DNA from: Gelidibacter pelagius
GTDB taxonomy: Bacteria > Bacteroidota > Bacteroidia > Flavobacteriales > Flavobacteriaceae
NCBI RefSeq assembly: GCF_017581925.1
Contig: NZ_JAGEVG010000007.1
Span: forward strand, 62,001 to 126,000
Reading direction: 5' to 3'
DNA length: 64,000 bases
In this document: one piece after another, positions 27,461 through 36,580 of the stretch
How the letters are laid out: the number at the start of each line of letters is the position of its first letter
Numbering within the stretch: position 1 is the stretch's first letter
Translations under genes and position numbers: made by a program
Notes under the pieces: generated by a model
Seen by the model: the letters and a program-made list of their open reading frames with translations, nothing else
Told to the model about the DNA's origin: nothing
Database searches by the model: none

Positions 27461-28210
27461 TTATATAATTTTTTTAATGACCCGAAGTTTGTGGGTATGC
27501 ATTTTCACATCGGTATTGTAAATTCCCGAATGATCCAATCTGTCAATACGTACTTTCCCGTGGGCATGAATGATATAATTATCCGGCATAATGATGCCAA
27601 CATGTACAATTTGTCCTTCGTTATTATCGAAAAAAGCCAAATCTCCTGCTTCACTTTCCTCTATAAAACTTAAGGCTTCACCTTGCTTTGCTTGTTGTTC
27701 TACTGCTCTGTACAGGTTATAACCATTGAGTTTATAAACCATTTGTGTCAAACCTGAAGCATCGATACCAAAAGGTGTTTTTCCTCCATACAAATATGGG
27801 GAGTTGCGATACAGGAAAGCGGTCTCTATTAACTTTGATTTCGGTTGAGTGCCTTCAACACAATTTCCATCAAAAAAGTGCTCAAGGACATTTAGGGCGG
27901 TCAACGAAGATCCCACCGGAATTGTTAGTAATTGATTGTTGGTGTCTTGGACGAATTCTATTAAATCACCAGAAAATTTTTGTGGACATTCTGCCAATAT
28001 ACTATATTCAGATTCTGGGAGTTCGAGATATTGGTTGTTGTCGATCCATCCTTCATATTGATCATAATCCAAACGGATTTTACTCCATTTTTTTCGACGT
28101 TCAGTCACCTTAAAAATTTCACCATATAATACTTGTGACACAAGTTCAGTAGTATCAGAAGGTTCTATTCTTAAAGGGACGATGCTTAAATTGGCAATTC
28201 CGTAGGTCAT
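27461..28210 (-). CDS. NlpC/P60 (C40) family protein with Ala in place of catalytic Cys
   Basis: The 249-residue protein combines an N-terminal SH3-like region (about 1-65, with EGWIDNNQYLEL) and a C-terminal NlpC/P60 cell-wall peptidase fold (about 120-245). The canonical active-site motif DCSG reads D150-A151-S-G: codon 27760-27758 is GCT. The rest of the site, His203 in IVHVGII and His215 in YIIHAHG, is intact, and no frameshift is present. NlpC/P60 enzymes need the Cys, so this copy should not hydrolyse peptide bonds and may bind peptidoglycan stems instead. There is no clear signal peptide at the annotated start. It is a lone minus-strand gene. Confidence 0.88.
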   Translation of the reverse strand: MTYGIANLSIVPLRIEPSDTTELVSQVLYGEIFKVTERRKKWSKIRLDYDQYEGWIDNNQYLELPESEYSILAECPQKFSGDLIEFVQDTNNQLLTIPVGSSLTALNVLEHFFDGNCVEGTQPKSKLIETAFLYRNSPYLYGGKTPFGIDASGLTQMVYKLNGYNLYRAVEQQAKQGEALSFIEESEAGDLAFFDNNEGQIVHVGIIMPDNYIIHAHGKVRIDRLDHSGIYNTDVKMHTHKLRVIKKII

Positions 28211-28346
28211 AGAGGTGAAATGGTCTATTGACTATTTTTATTGATTATTGGGGTATCATTACCCAATAATGTTAAACGAAAAAATGTTGTAATTGAAAAA
28301 TAATCCATCAATAAATACTGAGAATAGAATCTATAAAATACTTTTT

Positions 28347-29525
28347 TTATGAGCGTTCGATGACAATCGCCGAAGCGCCACCGCCACCATTACAAATGGC
28401 TGCTGCTCCAATTTTAGCATTGTTTTGTTCTAATACGTTCAACAGTGTAATGATAATCCGAACACCCGAACAACCTAATGGATGCCCTAAAGATACAGCA
28501 CCTCCATTGACGTTGACATCGCTATCATTGAGACCTAAAAGTTTCATATTGGCCAAACCAACTATTGAAAAAGCTTCGTTAAACTCAAAATAATCGACGT
28601 CATTTATTGAAATCCCAGCCTTATCAAGTGCTTTTGGCAAAGCTTTGGCGGGAGCAGTAGTAAACCACTTAGGTTCTTGTGCCGCATCAGCATAACTTCT
28701 TATGATAGCTAAAGGCTTTAGTCCGAGTTCATCGGCCTTTTCCTTGCTCATCAAAACTACTGCTCCAGCACCATCATTAATAGTTGAAGCATTTGCAGCT
28801 GTAACAGTGCCATCTTTTGTAAAAGCAGGTCTTAATGACGGAATTTTGTCCATCTTAACATTTGTATATTCTTCATCTTTTGAAACTACAATAGCATCGC
28901 CACGACGCTGAGGAACTTCTACAGGAACAACTTCATTATCAAATTTACCTGCATCCCAAGCCGCAGCGGATCGATTATAAGATTGAATGGCAAATGCATC
29001 CTGATCTTCTCTGCTGAATTTATATTCAGTGGCACAAGCATCAGCACAAACGCCCATGGCATTTTCGTCATAGGCATCTACCAAGCCATCCTTTTGCATC
29101 CCATCAATTAAGGTGGCGGGTCCGAATTTAGTACCATTTCTTGCGTGTAAATAATGAGGGATCAAGCTCATGTTTTCCATCCCACCAGCAACAATGATAT
29201 CAGCATCACCTAACGCAATGGCTTGAGCGGCTTGCATCACTGCTTTCATTCCAGAAGCACATACTTTATTGACTGTTGTGCATGGTACGGTATCAGGAAT
29301 TCCAGCATAAATAGCCGCTTGGCGTGCAGGTGCCTGTCCTGTTCCGGCTTGTACAACATTGCCCATAATCACTTCCTGTACTAATTCAGGATTGAGGTTA
29401 ATTTTATCCATGGCACCTTTTATGGCGATAGCTCCTAATCTTGGTGCAGGAACTGTAGATAAAGCACCTAAAAAACTACCTATCGGAGTTCTTGCTGCGG
29501 ATACAATGACGACTTCTTTACTCAT
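28347..29525 (-). CDS. Acetyl-CoA C-acyltransferase (thiolase)
   Basis: Thiolases join or cleave acyl-CoA and acetyl-CoA. The 392-residue protein has the nucleophile Cys in [14 protein letters not shown], the FEFNEAFS motif, the GHPLGCSG histidine motif and the final CNGGGGASA cysteine. It could act in fatty-acid oxidation or acetoacetyl-CoA formation. No beta-oxidation partners are adjacent, so the direction is unknown. I chose the ATG at 29525 ([16 protein letters not shown]) as the family start; the longer frame adds ten unrelated residues. A -7 box lies at 29553-29560. Confidence 0.95.
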   Translation of the reverse strand: MSKEVVIVSAARTPIGSFLGALSTVPAPRLGAIAIKGAMDKINLNPELVQEVIMGNVVQAGTGQAPARQAAIYAGIPDTVPCTTVNKVCASGMKAVMQAAQAIALGDADIIVAGGMENMSLIPHYLHARNGTKFGPATLIDGMQKDGLVDAYDENAMGVCADACATEYKFSREDQDAFAIQSYNRSAAAWDAGKFDNEVVPVEVPQRRGDAIVVSKDEEYTNVKMDKIPSLRPAFTKDGTVTAANASTINDGAGAVVLMSKEKADELGLKPLAIIRSYADAAQEPKWFTTAPAKALPKALDKAGISINDVDYFEFNEAFSIVGLANMKLLGLNDSDVNVNGGAVSLGHPLGCSGVRIIITLLNVLEQNNAKIGAAAICNGGGGASAIVIERS

Positions 29526-29552
29526 TTTTAATGGGTTTTGATTTGAATGATG

Positions 29553-29560
29553 CAAAATTA
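29553..29560 (-). promoter_or_regulatory. -7 box (TAATTTTG) for the thiolase gene
   Basis: A perfect TAnnTTTG on the minus strand, 27 bases upstream of the thiolase start codon. Confidence 0.45.
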
Positions 29561-29625
29561 AACATTTTTAAATTGATTTTGGAATGAAACCTGACGTTAA
29601 ACCTACAAATCCCTTAATATTTTAT

Positions 29626-29633
29626 TACTTTTG
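29626..29633 (+). promoter_or_regulatory. -7 box (TACTTTTG) for the HD phosphodiesterase gene
   Basis: A perfect TAnnTTTG, 22 bases before the ATG at 29656. The -33 element is weak. Confidence 0.45.
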
Positions 29634-29655
29634 AAAGACAATTGATGCAACTTTG

Positions 29656-31701
29656 ATGAAAAACATTATAAACAAGTGGTATAAGAATCATTCACTTATT
29701 TACAAAATCCTTCTTTTTATAGGGACTACTTTTTTAATTGTTTATCTCTTCCCGAAAAGCGGCAAATTCAAATACAATTTTGATAAAAATAAACCATGGC
29801 AATCTGAAAACCTTTATGCTCCGTTTGATTTCGCCATTCAAAAGTCGCCAGAGGAATTACAAAAAGAAAAATCGGCCATAGTAAAAGAAAGTGCCGTGTA
29901 TTTTGATCTCATAGAAGAGGTTAAAGATTTTGTGTTTGAAGATTACAATAAGAAGTTTAACGCCACTTTTCATGATTCATTGGGTAGGAAAAAGACAGAA
30001 CTTTTTAGGGTAGGCAGATCGGTCTTGAATGAGATTTATAAAAATGGTGTATTAGAAGAAGATTACAATTATCCAAATGACAAGAACGTCATCCTGTTGG
30101 ATGGTCAAAACCAAATAGCCTCTACAACCTATTCTGAACTTTCTAAAATAGATGCCTTTAGGTCATTGTTGGAAAAACAATTGGAAGATAGGGGCAACTC
30201 AAAATTCACTGCGGTTTTTGTCTCCATGTTTTTTGATTTGATTGAACCCAATCTCAAGGTCAATAAGTCCATTACACAAAATGCATTGAATGAAGAATTG
30301 GATAAAATTTCTTCAACGCGCGGTAATGTTGAGAGGGAGACTTTAATCATCTCCAAGGGAGAATTAGTTGAAGGCCATAAATATGACATCTTAAAATCTT
30401 TGGAGTCAGAGTACGAGTCCCAGGTTTGGAGTTCTTCAAATTATACTTGGGTGGTAATTTCCTATTCCATACTAGTGGCCTTAACCTTATTGATGCTGCT
30501 GCTGTTTTTAAGAAAATATAGGATAGAAGTCTTTTTGGACAATACAAAAGTGACGTTCATATTTTTCAATATTCTATTAATGGTCTTGTTGACAACGCTC
30601 ATTGTCAATTACAATTCCAAATATGTTTATGTGGTACCACTTTGTGTTCTTCCATTGGTTTTAAAAGCATTTTTTGACGCGAGGTTAGGATTGTTCGCAC
30701 ATGTTTTGACTGTGCTTCTGTTGGGCTTTATCGTGCCAAATAGCTATGAGTATATGTTTTTACAGATCACCGCCGGTATTGTGACCATACTGACAGTTTC
30801 TGAATTGTACAAACGCGCCAATTTGTTTATTTCGGTGGGGCAGATCACGCTCATTTATATCATTACCTATTTTGCTTTCTTCGTTATTCATGAAGGTAGC
30901 ATAGCCACCTTGAATTTTGAAGCTTTCGGGATGTTCATTTTATGCGGATTGGCCACCCTTTTTGTACAGCCACTTATTTACATCTATGAAAAGTTGTTTG
31001 GATTAGTGTCGGATGTATCGCTATTGGAACTGTCAGACACCAACACGAAATTGTTGAAAGAATTGTCAAATAAGGCGCCTGGAACGTTTCACCATAGTTT
31101 AAATGTGGCCAATTTAGCGGAGGCATCAGCCAATGAAATTGGTGCGAATGCCATGTTGGTTAGGGTAGGAGCACTTTATCATGATATTGGGAAAATGAAA
31201 AATCCGACCTATTTTACCGAGAATCAATCCACAGGAATTAATCCTCATGATGAATTGTCTCCACAGGAAAGTACAAACATAATTTTTGCACATGTCTTGG
31301 ATGGTATTGAAATAGCAAAAAAGAACAATTTACCGGATCGCGTTATTGATTTTATCCGGACCCATCATGGCACTAGTGTGGTATATTATTTTTATATGAA
31401 GGAGAAAGAATTGGATATCGCCACAGATATTGCCGATTTCAGGTATCCTGGCCCAAAGCCTTTTAGTAAGGAAACCGCAATTTTAATGATGTGTGATAGC
31501 GTAGAAGCAGCGTCTAAAAGTTTAAAAGACCCGTCATCCACAAAAATCAATCACTTTGTAGAAAACATTATCAATAAACAAATGGAGGACGGGCAGTTTT
31601 TAAATGCCGATATTACCTTTAAAGAGATCGAATCCATTAAAAAAATATTGAAAAATAAATTAGCTAACATCTTCCATCTCAGGATAGAATATCCAGAATA
31701 A
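29656..31701 (+). CDS. PgpH-type membrane HD phosphodiesterase
   Basis: The 681-residue protein has an N-terminal helix (about 16-33), a large extracytoplasmic 7TMR-HDED region (about 40-260), seven membrane segments (about 270-460) and a cytoplasmic HD domain. The HD domain has HHSLNVANLAEA for the first His and YHDIGKMKNP for the HD pair; FIRTHHGTSVVYYFY supplies further ligands. This architecture is that of PgpH, which degrades cyclic di-AMP; the nucleotide is inferred, not shown. I chose the ATG at 29656; an in-frame TTG three bases upstream is possible. It ends 95 bases before the tRNA genes and has its own -7 box. Confidence 0.93.
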   Translation: MKNIINKWYKNHSLIYKILLFIGTTFLIVYLFPKSGKFKYNFDKNKPWQSENLYAPFDFAIQKSPEELQKEKSAIVKESAVYFDLIEEVKDFVFEDYNKKFNATFHDSLGRKKTELFRVGRSVLNEIYKNGVLEEDYNYPNDKNVILLDGQNQIASTTYSELSKIDAFRSLLEKQLEDRGNSKFTAVFVSMFFDLIEPNLKVNKSITQNALNEELDKISSTRGNVERETLIISKGELVEGHKYDILKSLESEYESQVWSSSNYTWVVISYSILVALTLLMLLLFLRKYRIEVFLDNTKVTFIFFNILLMVLLTTLIVNYNSKYVYVVPLCVLPLVLKAFFDARLGLFAHVLTVLLLGFIVPNSYEYMFLQITAGIVTILTVSELYKRANLFISVGQITLIYIITYFAFFVIHEGSIATLNFEAFGMFILCGLATLFVQPLIYIYEKLFGLVSDVSLLELSDTNTKLLKELSNKAPGTFHHSLNVANLAEASANEIGANAMLVRVGALYHDIGKMKNPTYFTENQSTGINPHDELSPQESTNIIFAHVLDGIEIAKKNNLPDRVIDFIRTHHGTSVVYYFYMKEKELDIATDIADFRYPGPKPFSKETAILMMCDSVEAASKSLKDPSSTKINHFVENIINKQMEDGQFLNADITFKEIESIKKILKNKLANIFHLRIEYPE

Positions 31702-31731
31702 AAAAATCATTTTAAAAAGTCTTAAAAATAG

Positions 31732-31762
31732 TTGTTTTCTTTGGAATGAAGGGCTACATTTG
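31732..31762 (+). promoter_or_regulatory. tRNA operon promoter
   Basis: A TTG at 31732-31734 and a perfect -7 box TACATTTG at 31755-31762, with 20 bases between them, fit the Bacteroidota promoter. The first tRNA begins 34 bases downstream. Confidence 0.6.
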
Positions 31763-31796
31763 CATCCGCATTTAGAAGATGTTCTTTAACAAAATA

Positions 31797-31880
31797 GGAG
31801 AGGTGCCAGAGTGGTAATGGAGCAGATTGCTAATCTGTCGACGGGTAACTGTCGCCAGGGTTCGAGTCCCTGTCTCTCCG
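31797..31880 (+). tRNA. tRNA-Ser (anticodon GCT)
   Basis: The acceptor stem GGAGAGG pairs with TCTCTCC and is followed by the discriminator G. The anticodon loop CAGATT-GCT-AATCTG places GCT at 31829-31831. A long variable arm (GACGGGTAACTGTC) identifies a serine tRNA, and the T-arm GGTTCGAGTCC is intact. CCA is not encoded. Confidence 0.96.
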
Positions 31881-31900
31881 CAATTTTTAGATAACCAATT

Positions 31901-31975
31901 CGGGGTGTAGCGTAGCCCGGTTATCGCGCCGCGTTTGGGACGCGGAGGTCGCAGGTTCGAATCCTGCCACCCCGA
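31901..31975 (+). tRNA. tRNA-Pro (anticodon TGG)
   Basis: The acceptor stem CGGGGTG pairs with CACCCCG and ends in discriminator A. The anticodon stem-loop CCGCGTTTGGGACGCGG carries TGG, and the T-arm is GCAGGTTCGAATCCTGC. It follows tRNA-Ser by 20 bases in the same transcript. CCA is not encoded. Confidence 0.96.
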
Positions 31976-32021
31976 CATAATGGAGGTCGTCACGCCTTAA
32001 AGCGTGATCAATCCAAATATT

Positions 32022-32057
32022 AAAAGCCTAACAAATCTAAGATTTGTTAGGCTTTTT
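32022..32057 (+). terminator. Terminator of the tRNA operon
   Basis: A 14-bp stem AAGCCTAACAAATC / GATTTGTTAGGCTT with a TAA loop is followed by T's, 47 bases after tRNA-Pro. Confidence 0.88.
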
Positions 32058-32413
32058 CCATTCGGGACGTTGCCACCCTAATAAAATATTTTTAATTGAT
32101 GTATATAATTGACCTCTGATTTTTATGATATAAGATATTATCATTTAAAAACAACTGAAATATTTACAATCAGGGCGTCATAATTCTATGACCTAGTGAA
32201 ATAAGCCGAAGTCTGGTTTGGTGAAGTGTATGGGGGTATTAGGATAATTGTTTATTGACAATCATACATGTTGAATATCGAAGTGAAGATTTCAATCATT
32301 AAAATATAGGACTTGTTTTCCTTGTTTCGAATAAATCTTTCAGATCAAAAAATAGAAATCAACGTCTGAAATTAAAGTTTTAAACGATATTAATGAATCC
32401 ACCGGGATGATCT
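32058..32413. other. Intergenic stretch without recognisable features
   Basis: About 356 bases between the tRNA terminator and the 3' end of the minus-strand membrane-protein gene. I found no convincing reading frame, RNA fold or repeat here. Confidence 0.5.
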
Positions 32414-32965
32414 TTAAAAGTATTCCTTTAATCTATTCATAACGCCTTTTGGTCTTATTCTGAACTCCTCTTCCAATTCCTCCATGGTTTTATCTACATC
32501 ATTGATTTTATTAAACATTTTGGCTCTGATAAGGTATATTGAGGGAACAATCACTGCCATTACTGGAACCATATAGATTAATTCAAATTCATCAAATCCT
32601 CGATCACTGATAAATAAACTTATAATTTGGTAAAGATACATGGTAATAGGTACCAATAAAGCGTGGTACCACCAATGTCTATTGGTGAAAAACCATAAAA
32701 TAAGAAGTGCGCAAGGGACGGCTTTCCCAGTAAATATCCACATGGATAAATTGGCATTACCCCATAATTTACTGTCGTATGTAAATAAAAAAGTGTTCCA
32801 AACTTGATCAGCTGGAACACTTTCATACAAATAGAACAATATAGGAGTGATCGCTATAAAAGTACCAATTACAGTACCAGTTATAATATCTTTCCTATTG
32901 TACTTTTTATCCGTTTGGTGGGACTTTAAAGTTATGTCTTTTGATTTCAGTTGTTGTTTGTCCAT
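32414..32965 (-). CDS. Four-helix membrane protein, unknown function
   Basis: The 183-residue protein has a polar N-terminal tail (about 1-25) and four membrane segments (about 28-46, 72-94, 100-118 and 128-147). A charged cytoplasmic-type tail follows, with a short coiled stretch (DKTMEELEEEFRIRPKGVM). I do not recognise the family. Its first 59 bases overlap, in another frame, the 3' end of a 47-codon secreted-peptide gene (32907-33050). No internal Met lies near enough to remove the overlap, so the two may be translationally coupled. Confidence 0.75.
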   Translation of the reverse strand: MDKQQLKSKDITLKSHQTDKKYNRKDIITGTVIGTFIAITPILFYLYESVPADQVWNTFLFTYDSKLWGNANLSMWIFTGKAVPCALLILWFFTNRHWWYHALLVPITMYLYQIISLFISDRGFDEFELIYMVPVMAVIVPSIYLIRAKMFNKINDVDKTMEELEEEFRIRPKGVMNRLKEYF

Positions 32966-33050
32966 CTAAATTGATAAGATTTGAAGCTTGTGCAGTGAAC
33001 AACGCACCACCGAAAATTGCCAAGGCAATCATGTACTTTTTTGTTTTCAT
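32907..33050 (-). CDS. Short secreted peptide, 47 residues, overlapping the next gene
   Basis: This unlisted small gene begins with a textbook signal peptide, MKTKKYMIALAIFGGALFTA, with likely cleavage after QA at residue 22. It continues with a polar mature part of about 25 residues ending in KVPPNG. A perfect -7 box (TACATTTG, minus strand) lies at 33081-33088, 31 bases upstream. Its 3' end overlaps the downstream membrane-protein start by 59 bases in a different frame. The signal peptide and the promoter make a chance frame unlikely; the function is unknown. Confidence 0.65.
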   Translation of the reverse strand: MKTKKYMIALAIFGGALFTAQASNLINLDGQTTTEIKRHNFKVPPNG

Positions 33051-33080
33051 AATTCAAGGGATTTAATTAATTAATTCTTT

Positions 33081-33106
33081 CAAATGTACCATCAACACCG
33101 TACAAA
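33081..33106 (-). promoter_or_regulatory. Promoter for the secreted-peptide/membrane-protein pair
   Basis: The minus strand has TACATTTG at 33088-33081, a perfect -7 box. A TTTG at 33106-33103 lies 14 bases upstream, somewhat closer than the usual -33 spacing. Confidence 0.5.
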
Positions 33107-33207
33107 TGGTGTTAATTAAATGTTAAAACTAATCGCTTAAACCGCTTGAACGTTACGGTTTTCCCGTACTTTTCAAAATTGACGCGGTGTGTGGTTGCTG
33201 AAATTTT

Positions 33208-33660
33208 TTAATTTTTTTCCTGCTTTTTTGCTTTTTGTTTGGTTAAGTTAGTATTGCTGCTCAATTTGAGAGCTCTTGAGCCATCTAAATTCAATTTTAT
33301 TTCAATTTTATTGAACATTTCAGGAAGAAAACTCCCTAATTTTTCGGGCCATTCAATGAAAATCCACTGGTCATTAAATAAATAATCTTCTATACCAAAA
33401 TTCAGAGCTTCCTCTTCATCCTTTATTCTGTACAAATCAAAATGATAGATGAGTCCGTCATTAATTTCATACTCATTTAAAATTGAAAATGTAGGGCTAC
33501 TGACGTTCGTCGTACTTCCCAATTGTTTTGACAATGCTTTTATTAAAGTCGTTTTGCCTACGCCCATATCGCCATAAAATAATAACGTCTTGGATGTGAC
33601 CTGTTTTAATAGGGCACTTGCAACTGACTCAATATCTTCAATAGAATATTGGAACTTCAT
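33208..33660 (-). CDS. tsaE: tRNA threonylcarbamoyladenosine biosynthesis ATPase TsaE
   Basis: TsaE is the ATPase of the complex that adds threonylcarbamoyl to A37 of ANN-decoding tRNAs. The 150-residue protein has Walker A GDMGVGKTTLIKAL, SSPTFSILNEY, the HFDLYRI motif and FIEWPEKLG, all diagnostic. The C-terminus carries an extra lysine-rich tail (LTKQKAKKQEKN). It lies 105 bases downstream of porX on the same strand. Confidence 0.96.
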   Translation of the reverse strand: MKFQYSIEDIESVASALLKQVTSKTLLFYGDMGVGKTTLIKALSKQLGSTTNVSSPTFSILNEYEINDGLIYHFDLYRIKDEEEALNFGIEDYLFNDQWIFIEWPEKLGSFLPEMFNKIEIKLNLDGSRALKLSSNTNLTKQKAKKQEKN

Positions 33661-33765
33661 GATATTGGCACTGATGAAATTGGTTTAGGTAGCAATATTA
33701 AACATAAAAAACGAAAAAAACTAATAAATACTGTATTTCGTCGGGTTTTTTGGTATTACGTAGAT

Positions 33766-35319
33766 TTATTTTGGATTCATAACCACAAATGGAATGATCA
33801 TTTCTTCTAACGAAACGCCGCCATGTTGATAAGTGTTCCTGAAGTAACCTACATAGTGGTTGTAGTTATTTGGGTAGGCCAAAAAGAGATCTCCTTTAGC
33901 AAAAATAAAAGAACTACTCATCGTTATGGAGGGTAGGTGGACAGTTTTTGGATCTTTGACCACAAACACATCTTTAGCTTCATAAGATAAACTACGCCCT
34001 GTTTTATAGCGCAAATTCAAACTAGTGTCCCTATCGCCAATGACTTTTGACGGATTGTTGACATTAATGGTGCCATGATCAGTGGTTAAAATCAATTTAA
34101 AGCCCATTTGCTGCGCTTTTTGTATCATTTCCAATAATGGCGAGTTCTTGAACCAGCTCACGGTAAGAGAGCGGTATGCTTTGTCATTCGATGCCAATTC
34201 CTTGACGACGTCCATTTCCGTTTTGGAGTGGGAAAGCATGTCAACAAAATTATAGACAATAACCGATAAATCGTTGCTTTTTAGGGTTTTGAAATTTTCA
34301 ACCAATTTTTTACCGGATTGCAGATTGGTTATTTTATGATATTCGGTTTTTAAGTTCTGAAGTCCCAAACGCTTTAATTGTGCTTCTAAAAATTCAGCTT
34401 CAAAAAGGTTTTTCCCACCATCATCTACGTCGTTTTTCCAATATTTTGGATGGCGCTTTTCCATCTCGCTTGGCATCAAGCCTGAAAAAATGGCATTACG
34501 TGCATATTGTGTGGCCGTTGGTAGAATACTGTAAAAAGAGCTTTCTGAGGTTTTTTTATAATAATTGCTGACAATCGGCTCAAAAGCTTTCCATTGATCA
34601 TATCGTAAATTGTCAATGACTATTAGCAAGGTCGGTTGTTTGGCACTTAGTTCCGGAACTATTTTGTTTTTGAATAATGTATGTGACATGACGGGTGCAT
34701 CGGCATTATGGTCAAACCAATCCGTATAATTTTTTTCAATAAATTTTCCAAACTGCGCATTAGCTTCGGTTTTTTGGGATTCTAAAATTTCGGTCATGCC
34801 CACATCTTCAATATCTTCAAGCTGTAGTTCCCAGTAAATTAATTTCTGATATAAATCTGACCATTCTTCATAGCTATTGACCATCGTCATGTCCATGGCA
34901 ATTTTCCTGAATTCCTGCTGGTAATTGGAGGTCGTTTTTTCTGATACCAATCTGGAATGGTCTAAATTCTTTTTTAAGCTCAATAGAATTTGATTGGGAT
35001 TCACCGGTTTTATAAGATAATCCGCAATTTTATTACCAATGGCTTCTTCCATAATATATTCCTCCTCGCTTTTGGTAATCATAACCACAGGAAGATTGGC
35101 ACGACGTTCCTTAATCTCATTCAACGTTTCCAAACCCGTTAATCCTGGCATGTTTTCATCTAAAAAAACAATGTCAAAGTTGGTGTCATCTATAATTTCC
35201 AGAGCTTCTGTGCCACTGTTACAGGTGGTGACCTTGTAGTTCTTTTTTTCTAAAAACAGGATGTGGGGTTTAAGTAAATCAATTTCGTCGTCAACCCAAA
35301 GAATATTTATATGGTTCAT
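33766..35319 (-). CDS. porX: PorX: response regulator with PglZ/alkaline-phosphatase-like domain
   Basis: PorX is a regulator of the type IX secretion system in Bacteroidota. The 517-residue protein has a receiver domain with acidic pocket VDDE (9-12), phospho-acceptor Asp54 in FLDENMPG, Thr82 and Lys104 in LIKPVN. A helical middle follows, then a PglZ/alkaline-phosphatase fold with LLIVIDNLRYDQW, a candidate catalytic Thr in TATQYARN, and metal-binding LTTDHGT. I chose the ATG at 35319 (MNHINILWVDDE); a longer frame adds 20 unrelated residues. Known PorX proteins act with the PorY kinase and, through their phosphodiesterase domain, on oligonucleotides. It is divergent from the HD gene with only 19 bases between the two start codons. 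Confidence 0.95.
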   Translation of the reverse strand: MNHINILWVDDEIDLLKPHILFLEKKNYKVTTCNSGTEALEIIDDTNFDIVFLDENMPGLTGLETLNEIKERRANLPVVMITKSEEEYIMEEAIGNKIADYLIKPVNPNQILLSLKKNLDHSRLVSEKTTSNYQQEFRKIAMDMTMVNSYEEWSDLYQKLIYWELQLEDIEDVGMTEILESQKTEANAQFGKFIEKNYTDWFDHNADAPVMSHTLFKNKIVPELSAKQPTLLIVIDNLRYDQWKAFEPIVSNYYKKTSESSFYSILPTATQYARNAIFSGLMPSEMEKRHPKYWKNDVDDGGKNLFEAEFLEAQLKRLGLQNLKTEYHKITNLQSGKKLVENFKTLKSNDLSVIVYNFVDMLSHSKTEMDVVKELASNDKAYRSLTVSWFKNSPLLEMIQKAQQMGFKLILTTDHGTINVNNPSKVIGDRDTSLNLRYKTGRSLSYEAKDVFVVKDPKTVHLPSITMSSSFIFAKGDLFLAYPNNYNHYVGYFRNTYQHGGVSLEEMIIPFVVMNPK

Positions 35320-35338
35320 GTATATTTGTTTATAATTA

Positions 35339-36580
35339 ATGATTAAACACTCAAGTTTGGATAAAGTAAACAAACTCAAAATATTTAACGACCCAATTTA
35401 CGGTTTTATTACCATACCCAATTCGTTAATCTTCGATTTGATAGCCCATAAATATTTTCAAAGGCTACGTCGGATTTCTCAAATGGGCATGTCTTATTTG
35501 GTATATCCTGGAGCTCACCATACAAGATTCCATCATGCTATGGGGTGCATGCATTTAATGCAAAAAGCTATCAATGTACTTCGTTTTAAGGGGGTTGACA
35601 TTTCTGAAGCGGAAGAAAATGGGCTATTGATTGCCATTCTCCTGCATGATATCGGACATGGCCCGTTTAGTCACGCTATGGAACATAGTATTGTTACGGG
35701 AATATCCCATGAGGCCATTTCGCTTCTATTTATGGAACATTTGAATGTGGAATTTAACGGAAGTTTAACGCTCGCCATTCAAATGTTTAAAGGCGAGTAT
35801 CATCGGAACTTCATGTGCCAGCTCATTTCGAGCCAGTTGGATATGGATAGGGCCGATTATTTAAAGCGTGATAGTTTTTACACCGGAGTCGCAGAAGGAA
35901 ACATCAATGCCGAGCGTTTGATAACCATGCTCAATGTGGTGGATGACGAATTGGTGGTGGAAGAAAAGGGTATTTACAGTGTTGAAAAGTTTCTCGTTGC
36001 AAGACGATTGATGTACTGGCAAGTTTATTTACATAAAACAAGTGTGGTAGCCGAGCAACTATTGATGCGCGTCTTAAAACGTGCCAAGGAGCTCACCCAA
36101 AGTGGGATAGATTTAAAAGCAAGTAGGGCATTGTCCTATTTTCTGAACAATGAAATCAACAATTCGAACTTCACAACAGACACCTTGGATGTTTTTGCCC
36201 AGTTGGATGATTATGATATTGTATCAGGCATGAAAGAATGGCAATACCATGATGATTTTGTATTAAAAAATCTGTGCGACATGATCATCAATAGAGATTT
36301 GCTCAAAGTGAAATTGAAAAATAAGAAACGTAAGTTGGACAGTGTGAAAGTGCATAAAGAAAATCTAATGCAGCGTTATAATATAAGTGAAGAGGAAGCT
36401 GATTATTTTGTCTTTACAGGTGAAATTTCAAATCAGGCCTATCAGCTAAAAACGCAGAGTATAAATATTTTACACAAATCGGGGAAGATCCAAGATATCG
36501 TAAAGGCATCCGATCAATTGAATTTAAAAGCGCTTTCAAAGCCTGTAACAAAATATTATATCTGTTATCCGAAGGCATAG
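35339..36580 (+). CDS. HD-domain phosphohydrolase (dGTPase/SAMHD1-like)
   Basis: The 413-residue protein has the HD signature: RFHHAMGCMHLM for the first His, LLHDIGHGPFSHAMEH for the HD pair, and QLDMDRADYLKRDSFYTG for the last Asp. The KIFNDPIYGFI N-terminus is typical of the bacterial relatives of SAMHD1 and deoxynucleoside triphosphohydrolases; the substrate is inferred only. Its ATG is 19 bases from the divergent porX start. It is followed by a long spacer before lpxD. Confidence 0.9.
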   Translation: MIKHSSLDKVNKLKIFNDPIYGFITIPNSLIFDLIAHKYFQRLRRISQMGMSYLVYPGAHHTRFHHAMGCMHLMQKAINVLRFKGVDISEAEENGLLIAILLHDIGHGPFSHAMEHSIVTGISHEAISLLFMEHLNVEFNGSLTLAIQMFKGEYHRNFMCQLISSQLDMDRADYLKRDSFYTGVAEGNINAERLITMLNVVDDELVVEEKGIYSVEKFLVARRLMYWQVYLHKTSVVAEQLLMRVLKRAKELTQSGIDLKASRALSYFLNNEINNSNFTTDTLDVFAQLDDYDIVSGMKEWQYHDDFVLKNLCDMIINRDLLKVKLKNKKRKLDSVKVHKENLMQRYNISEEEADYFVFTGEISNQAYQLKTQSINILHKSGKIQDIVKASDQLNLKALSKPVTKYYICYPKA

